A stretch of 64,000 nucleotides of DNA from Echinicola marina. Its GTDB lineage: Bacteria > Bacteroidota > Bacteroidia > Cytophagales > Cyclobacteriaceae. The notes beneath the pieces are model-generated. The model had not been told where the DNA came from. It saw only the letters and a program-made list of their open reading frames with translations, and made no database searches. Location: NCBI RefSeq assembly GCF_020463795.1, contig NZ_CP080025.1:65001-129000 (forward strand). Reading direction: 5' to 3'. Position 1 is the stretch's first letter; each line of letters starts with the position of its first letter. Positions 18,276 to 24,746 of the stretch are shown here, piece by piece. Position numbers and translations under genes: made by a program.

Positions 18276-18350
18276 TAGTAGGAATTATTTCTAAGGTAAG
18301 CATGTTTTATGCTTAATCGAAAAACATAAGAACATTAATAAACAGAAAAT

Positions 18351-18677
18351 ATGATCATAGTTTCGGACAACGCTAAGGAGCAGATTCTAAAATTAAAGCA
18401 GGATGAAGGCAGAAAGGAAAATGAAAACATTCGAGTTTCTGTTAAAGGTGGGGGATGCTCTGGCCTGATGTATGATTTAGGTTTTGATGAAAACATCTCA
18501 GACAGCGATCAAGTTTTCGAGGACAAAGGAGTTAAAATCATTGTAGATAAGAAAAGCTTGCTATATCTCGCTGGTACTACCCTAGAGTTTACAGATGGCC
18601 TTAATGGCAAAGGATTCCAATTTGTCAATCCTAATGCTTCCAGGACCTGTGGTTGTGGAGAAAGCTTCTCTATATAA
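18351..18677 (+). CDS. A-type iron-sulfur carrier (IscA/SufA/HesB family)
   Basis: A 108-residue Fe-S cluster assembly scaffold or carrier. The three conserved cysteines are present: one in VKGGGCSGLMYDLGF (near residue 36) and the C-terminal pair in ASRTCGCGESF. FVNPNA precedes the pair as in typical members. It transfers [2Fe-2S] or [4Fe-4S] clusters to apoproteins. No suf or isc genes adjoin it. Compare the second copy in this window, which has lost the C-terminal pair. Confidence 0.95.
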   Translation: MIIVSDNAKEQILKLKQDEGRKENENIRVSVKGGGCSGLMYDLGFDENISDSDQVFEDKGVKIIVDKKSLLYLAGTTLEFTDGLNGKGFQFVNPNASRTCGCGESFSI

Positions 18678-18703
18678 GAATTACCTTATTAAGTTAAATC
18701 ATA

Positions 18704-18733
18704 AAGGCCGACCAATTCAGTCGGTCTTTTTTG
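18704..18733 (+). terminator. Terminator after the A-type Fe-S carrier gene
   Basis: A 9-bp stem AAGGCCGAC/GTCGGTCTT with one G-T pair and a 7-nt loop, followed by a T run. It lies 27 nt after the stop codon. Confidence 0.85.
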
Positions 18734-18764
18734 TATGTCCACTCGTTTTTTAGGCCTCATTTAT

Positions 18765-18772
18765 TACCTTTG
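18765..18772 (+). promoter_or_regulatory. Candidate -7 box for gcvT
   Basis: TACCTTTG is a perfect match to TAnnTTTG, 28 nt before the gcvT start and just after the preceding terminator, where a promoter is expected. No clear -33 TTTG at 19-21 nt. Confidence 0.5.
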
Positions 18773-18800
18773 CCGAAACCGAAATAAGACCCAAGTATAA

Positions 18801-19895
18801 ATGGAAAACACAATCAAAAAAGTTGCGCTTAATGATAAGCACATTGAACTAGGAGGAAAGATGGTTCCCTTTGCAGGGTATAATATGCCTGTGAGGTACA
18901 CTTCTGACAAGCAGGAACATAATACGGTAAGAGATGGGGTAGGTGTTTTTGATGTATCCCATATGGGAGAATTCATGGTTACCGGACCACATGCTTTGGA
19001 ATTAATCCAAAAGGTGACTTCCAATGATGCTTCCAAATTAGTAATTGGACAAGCTCAATATTCATGTTTTCCAAACGAAAAAGGCGGTATTGTAGATGAT
19101 TTGCTCGTCTACAAAATGGCTGAAGAAGAATATTTATTGGTGGTGAATGCCTCTAATATTGATAAAGACTGGGCTTGGGTAAACCAACACAATGAAATGG
19201 GAGCGGAATTAAAGAACATTTCTGATGAAATGTCTCTTTTTGCAGTGCAAGGCCCAAAAGCTACTGCAGCTCTTCAAAAAATCACTCCTGTAAACTTGGA
19301 TGACATCAAATTCTATCATTTTGCAGTTGGAGAATTTGCAGGTATTCAGGATGTAATCATTTCTGGTACAGGATATACTGGAGCAGGTGGGTTTGAAATC
19401 TATGTAAGAAATGAGGACGCCCTTGCCGTTTGGGATGCCATATTTGAAGCTGGAGCTGAATTTGATATCCAACCTATCGGCTTAGGTGCGCGCGATACAC
19501 TCAGACTGGAAATGGGATACTGCCTATACGGAAATGATATTGATGATAGCACTTCTCCACTCGAAGCAGGATTAGGCTGGATCACCAAATTCACCAAGGA
19601 TTTCATCAACAGTGATAATCTTAAAAAACAAAAAGAAGAAGGGGTAAGCAAAAAGCTTGTTGGTTTCAAATTCAAGGACAAAGGGATTCCAAGGGCCCAT
19701 TACCCGATTGTCAATGAGGCTGGAGCTCAAATCGGCGAAGTTACTTCCGGAACTATGTCCCCTAGCATGAATATTGGAATCGGGCTTGGCTATGTAGATA
19801 TTGCATATGCAAAGCCGGGTACAGAAATAGCAGTAAGTGTAAGGAACAAAAACTTATCAGCAGTAGTTGAAAAGTTACCCTTATTGAAGAAATAA
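18801..19895 (+). CDS. gcvT: Aminomethyltransferase, glycine cleavage T protein
   Basis: Tetrahydrofolate-dependent component of the glycine cleavage system, releasing ammonia from the aminomethyl-lipoyl H protein. Typical segments are [20 protein letters not shown] near residue 50, [32 protein letters not shown] with the folate-contacting Glu, and [18 protein letters not shown]. The length of 364 is normal. The gcvP and gcvH genes are not adjacent, as is common in Bacteroidota. Confidence 0.96.
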   Translation: MENTIKKVALNDKHIELGGKMVPFAGYNMPVRYTSDKQEHNTVRDGVGVFDVSHMGEFMVTGPHALELIQKVTSNDASKLVIGQAQYSCFPNEKGGIVDDLLVYKMAEEEYLLVVNASNIDKDWAWVNQHNEMGAELKNISDEMSLFAVQGPKATAALQKITPVNLDDIKFYHFAVGEFAGIQDVIISGTGYTGAGGFEIYVRNEDALAVWDAIFEAGAEFDIQPIGLGARDTLRLEMGYCLYGNDIDDSTSPLEAGLGWITKFTKDFINSDNLKKQKEEGVSKKLVGFKFKDKGIPRAHYPIVNEAGAQIGEVTSGTMSPSMNIGIGLGYVDIAYAKPGTEIAVSVRNKNLSAVVEKLPLLKK

Positions 19896-19916
19896 TATTC
19901 TAATTAAAAATAAATC

Positions 19917-19949
19917 GGGCTCTTGAACTGTTCAGGAGCCTGTTTCTTT
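19917..19949 (+). terminator. Terminator after gcvT
   Basis: The inverted repeat GGCTCTTGAA/TTCAGGAGCC (10 bp, one G-T) has a 3-nt loop and is followed by TGTTTCTTT. It lies only 3 nt before the comB start codon, so comB translation would begin just past a terminator; read-through or a promoter within gcvT must serve it. Confidence 0.8.
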
Positions 19950-19952
19950 CCC

Positions 19953-20678
19953 ATGAGTAAAATTGAAGTTTGCCTTAGCCCAGAACTGATTCATCTGCAT
20001 GATTTGACTGATAAAATCGTAGTTGTAGTGGACATATTCCGCGCCACCTCCACTATGGTCACTGGATTGGCCAATAATGTAGCTTCCATCACACCAGTAG
20101 CAGGATTAGAGACTTGCAGGTCCATGAAGGAACAAGGCTACATTATCGCCGGTGAAAGGAACGGAAAGACAGCTGAAGGCTTTCAATTGGGAAACTCACC
20201 TCTGAGCTATTTGAACAATGCCTTTGCTGGCGAAAAAATTGCCGTGACAACCACTAATGGAACACTGACAATTGAGAAATCCAAAAAGGGTTCTGCAGAG
20301 GTTCTGATTGGTGCTTTTTTAAACCTACAAGCCACCGCTGATTATCTGGCCAATAAGGGAAAGGATATATTGATACATTGCGCAGGCTGGAAAGGAATGT
20401 TTAATTTAGAAGACTCTCTTTATGCGGGCGCATTGATTAGCTCATTGGCGGAAAAATTCAATTTTGATTGTGATGGGGCCATTGCCATGAAGGCCCTTTA
20501 CGAAAGTAATAAAGCCGACCTAAAGGGATTTTTAGGCCAAGCCTCCCATGCAAAAAGGCTACAAAACCACAATATCGAAGCTGATATAGACTTCTGCCTG
20601 ACTTTGGACAAATACAACTTCGTAGGAAAACTTGAAGGTGAAGAGCTAGTAAGAGTAGTACACAATAAGGTGGTTTAA
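19953..20678 (+). CDS. comB: Probable 2-phosphosulfolactate phosphatase (ComB family)
   Basis: A 241-residue ComB-fold protein. Recognisable segments are VVVVDIFRATSTMVTGLAN near residue 26, IIAGERNGKTAEGFQLGNSP near 67, KIAVTTTNGT and HCAGWKGMFNLEDSLYAGAL. In methanogens ComB removes phosphate from phosphosulfolactate on the coenzyme M route; many bacteria without coenzyme M have homologues whose role is unsettled. I start at the ATG after the gcvT terminator, because a TTG further upstream would place the first ten codons inside the hairpin. No comA or comC lies nearby. Confidence 0.85.
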   Translation: MSKIEVCLSPELIHLHDLTDKIVVVVDIFRATSTMVTGLANNVASITPVAGLETCRSMKEQGYIIAGERNGKTAEGFQLGNSPLSYLNNAFAGEKIAVTTTNGTLTIEKSKKGSAEVLIGAFLNLQATADYLANKGKDILIHCAGWKGMFNLEDSLYAGALISSLAEKFNFDCDGAIAMKALYESNKADLKGFLGQASHAKRLQNHNIEADIDFCLTLDKYNFVGKLEGEELVRVVHNKVV

Positions 20679-20722
20679 CCACAGAGAACACCAAGGATTC
20701 GCAGAGATCACAAAGTTTTTAT
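20679..20722. repeat. CACAGAG-type intergenic repeat, left copy
   Basis: Starts straight after the comB stop with ACCACAGAGAACACCAAGG, then CGCAGAGATCACAAAG. It matches in word content the reverse complement of the array beyond the GxxExxY remnant, so the remnant is flanked by related repeats in opposite orientation. Confidence 0.7.
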
Positions 20723-20766
20723 TTTCAAATATCCACTTTAAAGGCTTAACCTTTAGCTTGGGCAAA

Positions 20767-21219
20767 TTATAAATCACCATTAATCACCCTCCTGATTCCG
20801 TTCTTTAAAAGTAACACATTAAAATTCATCAAAAGTCCCAATTTATAATGCCCCAATTTAAGGTAGGTTAATGTTTGGGCTAAATGAATATCATTTAGGG
20901 TTTCTACACTTTTTAATTCTATAACAACCTTATTTTCAACCAGCAAATCCAATCTATAACCGCACTCAATCTTTACCTCTTCAAAAACCACAGGCAAGCC
21001 CACCTCTTTTTCCACTAGCATTCCTGTACTTTTTAACTTATAAAAAAGACACTCCTGATAGACATGCTCTAAATATGTATATCCGCAATTGCAGCAGTAG
21101 CTTTTAGTATGATAATCTTTCAAAAAGCATACGAAAGCCCCGAGAAACGAGATTTTATTCCGTGCAAATCTGTGGAATCCGTGAGAAACAAGTTTACTGG
21201 AGTGATAACGGATAATCAT
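20767..21219 (-). pseudogene. GxxExxY-family gene with a decayed N-terminal part
   Basis: The C-terminal 100 residues match the GxxExxY family, whose core resembles a PD-(D/E)XK nuclease: YLEHVYQECLFYKLKSTG, then ECGYRLDLLVENKVVIELK, then LNDIHLAQTLTYLKLGHYKLG. The N-terminal part does not fit. The name-giving Gly is Thr (TYLEHVY). The expected A-A-I-x-V-H segment is found only in another frame just upstream (AAIADIH), and the usual KELGPG stretch is missing. The first 35 residues are read from repeat-like DNA. A small deletion with frame loss explains this. The open frame of 150 codons may still be translated, but I read it as a remnant. Confidence 0.65.
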
Positions 21220-21290
21220 ATAATAATTAAAACACCCGTTATCAAAATCTTACAAAACTAAACTCTTTCCTTCATCCTTCTTCAACTAAA

Positions 21291-21400
21291 CCTCTGAGCC
21301 CTTTGTGACCTCTCTGTGTTCATCGTGGTTCCCTCTACTGCGCTCTCTGAGTCCTCCGCGGTTAATATCCTTTGTTCTCCTTGTCCTTTGTGGTTTATCC
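21291..21400. repeat. CACAGAG-type intergenic repeat array, right copy
   Basis: On the minus strand the stretch reads as a chain of related words: ACCACAAAGGACAAGGAG, AACAAAGG, AACCGCGGAGGACTCAGAG, AACCACGATGAACACAGAG, GTCACAAAGG, CTCAGAG. It lies between the GxxExxY remnant and the bioF promoter. Short open frames on the plus strand here are repeat artefacts. Confidence 0.75.
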
Positions 21401-21431
21401 TTTGCAATTCGGTCAATAGGATTTACCTTTG
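21401..21431 (+). promoter_or_regulatory. Promoter of the bioF-bioD-ketosynthase operon
   Basis: TTTG (21401-21404), a 19-nt spacer and TACCTTTG (21424-21431) match the Bacteroidota -33/-7 consensus in both boxes and spacing. The bioF ATG follows the last base of the -7 box after only 6 nt, so the transcript is likely leaderless. The -33 box abuts the CACAGAG repeat. Confidence 0.75.
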
Positions 21432-21437
21432 TGCTCC

Positions 21438-22559
21438 ATGGAAAAGCACTACCAATTTATCCAGTCCAAATTGGATCAAGCGGCCTCTTCCAATAAACTG
21501 AGGACGCTTAAAACAACTTCCCCTGAAAAAGTGGATTTCTTTTCCAACGATTACCTTGGCTACTCCACAAAAGGACTGCTTAACCATGCAATTCCCCAAA
21601 CTTCAATTCCTCAATGGACTGGCGCCACTGGCTCTAGGCTAATCAGTGGAAATCATCCTGAAATAGAGCTTTTGGAGCAGGATTTTGCTGATTTTATGGG
21701 CAGCCCTGCAGCGCTACTTTACAATTCCGGCTATATGGCCAATGTAGGTCTACTTTCTGCATTGGGAGACAAGGAAAGCTGTTTTGTTTTTGATGAGCAT
21801 GTCCACGCAAGTATTAAAGAAGGAATGCGTCTGGGCTTTGGACAAAAAACATCCTTTAAACATAATGACCTTGATGATTTAGAGAAAAAACTCAAGCAGC
21901 AATCTGACAATAACAAAAGGCTATTGGTGCTATCAGAAGGTTTATTTTCTATGCATGGGGATATCCCAGATGTAGAAGAAATGCTCATACTTTGTCAAAA
22001 GTACCAAGCAGCCTTGATCATTGACGAAGCCCATTCTCTTGGAACTTTGGGACAGGATAAAAAAGGAATTTCAGCTTCATTCCACAATCACCCTAATCTT
22101 TTTGCCAGGGTCATTACCTTTGGCAAAGCTGCCGGAGGACATGGAGCAATGGTATTGGGTTCTAACAAGCTCAGGGATTTCCTGATTAACTTTAGCAGGG
22201 CCTTTATTTATACCACAGCTCCATCTATAGACCAGGTAAACAGCATTAAGGCTGCTTTAGCCCTATTTAAAAAGAAAAGCAATTTCGACCAACTGGATCA
22301 GGCCATCGAAACCTATTTGGACATGGTCAAAGAATTACCTGATAACTTTTCCCGAAACCCAAGTCCAATCCAATATTGGCAATGTGCTGATATCCCCAGA
22401 TTAAAGGGAAAAGTGAAATTATTAGAACAATCAGGCGTCAATTGCTATGCAATTCTTTCACCTACAGTAAAAGCTGGAGAAGAAAGAATTCGACTGGTGC
22501 TACACGCATTTAACACTAAAAAAGAAATACAAGAGCTTATCAGCTTGTTGAATAAATAA
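21438..22559 (+). CDS. bioF: 8-amino-7-oxononanoate synthase-like enzyme
   Basis: A 373-residue PLP enzyme of the alpha-oxoamine synthase family, condensing pimeloyl-thioester with alanine in biotin synthesis. Segments seen: FFSNDYLGYS, GSRLISGNHPEIELLEQDFA, YNSGYMANVG, IIDEAHSLGTLG (cofactor Asp and His), then FGKAAGGHGAMVLG with the PLP Lys, and YTTAPS. The family often has TFSKA before the Lys; here it is TFGKA. bioD follows after 1 nt, which supports the biotin role. ATG at 21438 is preferred to a TTG upstream that lies inside the promoter box. Confidence 0.92.
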   Translation: MEKHYQFIQSKLDQAASSNKLRTLKTTSPEKVDFFSNDYLGYSTKGLLNHAIPQTSIPQWTGATGSRLISGNHPEIELLEQDFADFMGSPAALLYNSGYMANVGLLSALGDKESCFVFDEHVHASIKEGMRLGFGQKTSFKHNDLDDLEKKLKQQSDNNKRLLVLSEGLFSMHGDIPDVEEMLILCQKYQAALIIDEAHSLGTLGQDKKGISASFHNHPNLFARVITFGKAAGGHGAMVLGSNKLRDFLINFSRAFIYTTAPSIDQVNSIKAALALFKKKSNFDQLDQAIETYLDMVKELPDNFSRNPSPIQYWQCADIPRLKGKVKLLEQSGVNCYAILSPTVKAGEERIRLVLHAFNTKKEIQELISLLNK

Positions 22560-22560
22560 A

Positions 22561-23157
22561 ATGAACAATAAGGTATTTGTTACGGGAATAGGAACAGGAA
22601 TAGGCAAAACAGTTTGTTCAGCGGCCCTATGCAAGACATTTGGCCATGCTTACTGGAAACCAGTACAATGTGGTGATCTAGACCAATCTGACACTATTTT
22701 TATTTCTAAACATTCCCTAGGAACCCATATTCACCAGGAAGCTTACAGGCTAAAAACTCCACAATCACCTCACTTGGCTGCAAAGCTGGAGAATGTTGAA
22801 ATTTCCCTTCCTGAATCACTTATCCCAAGGGATTCAAAAAAACTCTGTGTAGAAGGCGCTGGAGGCTTAATGGTTCCTTTCAATGAGCGCCAAACCTATC
22901 TTGATTTTCTATTGGATTCAAAACTACATCCTGTAATTGTCATTAGACATTATTTGGGCAGCATCAATCATAGTTTACTAACGCTGCAAGCATTGGCTTC
23001 GGCAGGAATTAAGGATTTCACCATTATCTGGAACGGTGAAGAAAATGCTTCTTCTGAAAGCGCTATTTTGAAGCGCTTCGCACCTATCGAACAATATAGG
23101 ATGGAGGAATGGGACATGGAGAAAAATGAATTGCCGCATCTTAAACAAATCGGCTGA
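22561..23157 (+). CDS. bioD: ATP-dependent dethiobiotin synthetase
   Basis: Closes the ureido ring of dethiobiotin from 7,8-diaminononanoate, CO2 and ATP. The P-loop VTGIGTGIGKTVCSAALC is at the N-terminus, and WKPVQCGD, the SPHLAA segment and EGAGGLMVPFNE follow in family order. At 198 residues it is a little shorter than the E. coli enzyme. It starts one base after bioF and ends one base before the ketosynthase gene, so the three are one translational unit. bioA and bioB are not in the window. Confidence 0.95.
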   Translation: MNNKVFVTGIGTGIGKTVCSAALCKTFGHAYWKPVQCGDLDQSDTIFISKHSLGTHIHQEAYRLKTPQSPHLAAKLENVEISLPESLIPRDSKKLCVEGAGGLMVPFNERQTYLDFLLDSKLHPVIVIRHYLGSINHSLLTLQALASAGIKDFTIIWNGEENASSESAILKRFAPIEQYRMEEWDMEKNELPHLKQIG

Positions 23158-23158
23158 G

Positions 23159-24319
23159 ATGAATTATAGTGAAGAGATGAGATCGGAGAAGAATAAAATT
23201 GGCATCACTAAAGCCATGGCTATAAACTCTTTGGGGCTATATGAATCCACAGAAGACCAAAGATATACTACGAAGGAACATTCTTTTGACCTAAATACCA
23301 ATGGAGACTGGAAAGCAAGTGTTTCTACCAGCTTGTGGAATGAAATAAACGGATATATCCAAAACCTAGGTCACAAACCAGAACGTTTTCCAGAGGAAGC
23401 CAAATTGCTTTCCTACCTGATTCACAAAATGGATTTACAGCCTTCAGAAGGTCAAATGATCAATGCGGCCACTTCAAGAGGAAGCATTGATTTTCTATCC
23501 AGAATGCAGCAGGAAAACCCAAACCTGCCGGTTTGGACCTCCCCACATTCTACCTTGGGCTTTGCCAGTAGTTGGCCCAGCTTACTGCATGAATCGGATA
23601 GTTCCCTTTTCTTTCAATCCTCCACTTGCAGTAGCTTTGGACTGACTTTACAAAATGCCTTTGCTTGGCTGAATAGTGGTATGGCGGATAGTTTTATCGC
23701 CGCAGCAGTGGAATGCCCCACAGGTCAATTGACCATAGACCAGATGAAGGCCATCCGGATTTATGCCAATGGTGCAAACAACAACTACCCTTGCAGGTCC
23801 ATGGACTTTGAAAAGGAACAAAACACCATGGTGCTAGGTGAAGGGGCTTATGTTTTCGAACTAAAGAAAACCAACAACAATATACTTGCCTACTTGGATG
23901 GCGTGGGATCTGCTGTAGAAAAAATCCACCATTCCACAGAATTATCCTCCCAAGGAAATTGCATAGTAACTGCAGCAAAAAGGGCCTTTAACGCTGAATC
24001 TGATCCAAATATTGATTTAATAATCGGACACTTCCCCGGTACCAAACTGGGAGATATAGCTGAAAAAAATGCTTACCAAACTGTCTTTGGTAATAAGATT
24101 CCTTATACTATTTCCAACAAGTGGAAGATTGGGCACTCACTAGGCTCCAGCTTAGCGGCCAATTTGGATCTAGCCATTTCCATCTTGCAAAATCAGGAAC
24201 TTCCACCATTACCAGATTACATCAAGAATGAAGCTGCCCCGCCTAAAACGATCAATAGGATTTTGATCACAGCATTGGGCTTTGGCGGACAGGCTATCTG
24301 TGCGGTAATTGAAAAATAG
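23159..24319 (+). CDS. Beta-ketoacyl-ACP synthase family protein in the biotin operon
   Basis: A 386-residue thiolase-fold ketosynthase. The catalytic triad is present: Cys in QSSTCSSFGL, His in IIGHFPGTKLGD, and Lys/His in NKWKIGHSLGSS. MVLGEGAYVFEL matches the family GEGA segment. The sequence diverges from housekeeping FabF, and the N-terminus lacks the usual VVVTGxG opening. The ATG lies one base past the bioD stop (TGAGATG), so it belongs to the biotin operon, where it could help to build or supply the pimeloyl chain. That role is inferred from context. An inverted repeat follows the gene. Confidence 0.85.
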   Translation: MNYSEEMRSEKNKIGITKAMAINSLGLYESTEDQRYTTKEHSFDLNTNGDWKASVSTSLWNEINGYIQNLGHKPERFPEEAKLLSYLIHKMDLQPSEGQMINAATSRGSIDFLSRMQQENPNLPVWTSPHSTLGFASSWPSLLHESDSSLFFQSSTCSSFGLTLQNAFAWLNSGMADSFIAAAVECPTGQLTIDQMKAIRIYANGANNNYPCRSMDFEKEQNTMVLGEGAYVFELKKTNNNILAYLDGVGSAVEKIHHSTELSSQGNCIVTAAKRAFNAESDPNIDLIIGHFPGTKLGDIAEKNAYQTVFGNKIPYTISNKWKIGHSLGSSLAANLDLAISILQNQELPPLPDYIKNEAAPPKTINRILITALGFGGQAICAVIEK

Positions 24320-24321
24320 AA

Positions 24322-24381
24322 TTGAGACATTAGACGCCAGATTTTAGAAAAAAACTCTACTTCCAGCATCTAATGTCTCAA
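24322..24381. repeat. Inverted repeat after the ketosynthase gene
   Basis: Arms TTGAGACATTAGACGC and GCATCTAATGTCTCAA are complementary over 16 bp with one G-T pair, around 28 nt. No T run follows, so it is either a weak terminator or a copy of an intergenic palindromic repeat. It lies between convergent genes. Confidence 0.75.
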
Positions 24382-24410
24382 GACTCCATACTAAAGACTA
24401 AGTACTATTT

Positions 24411-24737
24411 TCACTTCAACTTATCGTTGTTTTTGTGCCGATCGATATCCCGGATATTTTTCTTTTCAAAATTTTTCTCCAAGGCCTTGGTAAGGTCAAC
24501 ACCTGTTTGATTGGCCAAGCAGATCAACACCCATAGCACATCTGCCATTTCATCCCCTAGGTCCTTTCCCTTGTCGCTTTCCTTAAAGGACTGTTCACCA
24601 TATTTCCTGGCCATGATCCGCGCCAACTCTCCCACTTCTTCCGTCAAGATAGTCATATTGGTCAGTTCATTAAAATACCTTACCCCAACCGTTTTGATCC
24701 AATGATCTACCTTTTCTTGTGCTTCTTCTATTGTCAT
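24411..24737 (-). CDS. MazG-like nucleotide pyrophosphohydrolase
   Basis: A 108-residue all-alpha NTP pyrophosphohydrolase of the MazG-like/RS21-C6 type. The metal-binding pattern is visible as NMTILTEEVGELARIMARKYG followed by KGKDLGDEMADVLWVLICLAN, that is ExxE then ExxD. Such enzymes cleave non-canonical or damaged (d)NTPs to monophosphates. It lies 9 nt after the twin-ABC gene on the same strand and probably belongs to the dtd-ABC-MazG unit, which would group quality-control functions. Confidence 0.92.
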   Translation of the reverse strand: MTIEEAQEKVDHWIKTVGVRYFNELTNMTILTEEVGELARIMARKYGEQSFKESDKGKDLGDEMADVLWVLICLANQTGVDLTKALEKNFEKKNIRDIDRHKNNDKLK

Positions 24738-24746
24738 TTTATTTCA

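Noticed and set aside
18298-18314. Hairpin AAGCAT/ATGCTT in the leader of the Fe-S carrier gene
   Set aside because: Six pairs in AT-rich DNA can arise by chance, and no regulator or conserved site is recognisable.
16620-18350. Riboswitch search upstream of thiL and gcvT
   Set aside because: No TPP or glycine riboswitch core is visible; the spaces are too short or contain only terminators and repeats.
21305-21501. Two overlapping plus-strand frames before bioF
   Set aside because: They are read from the CACAGAG-type repeat and the bioF start region, and have no protein-like features.
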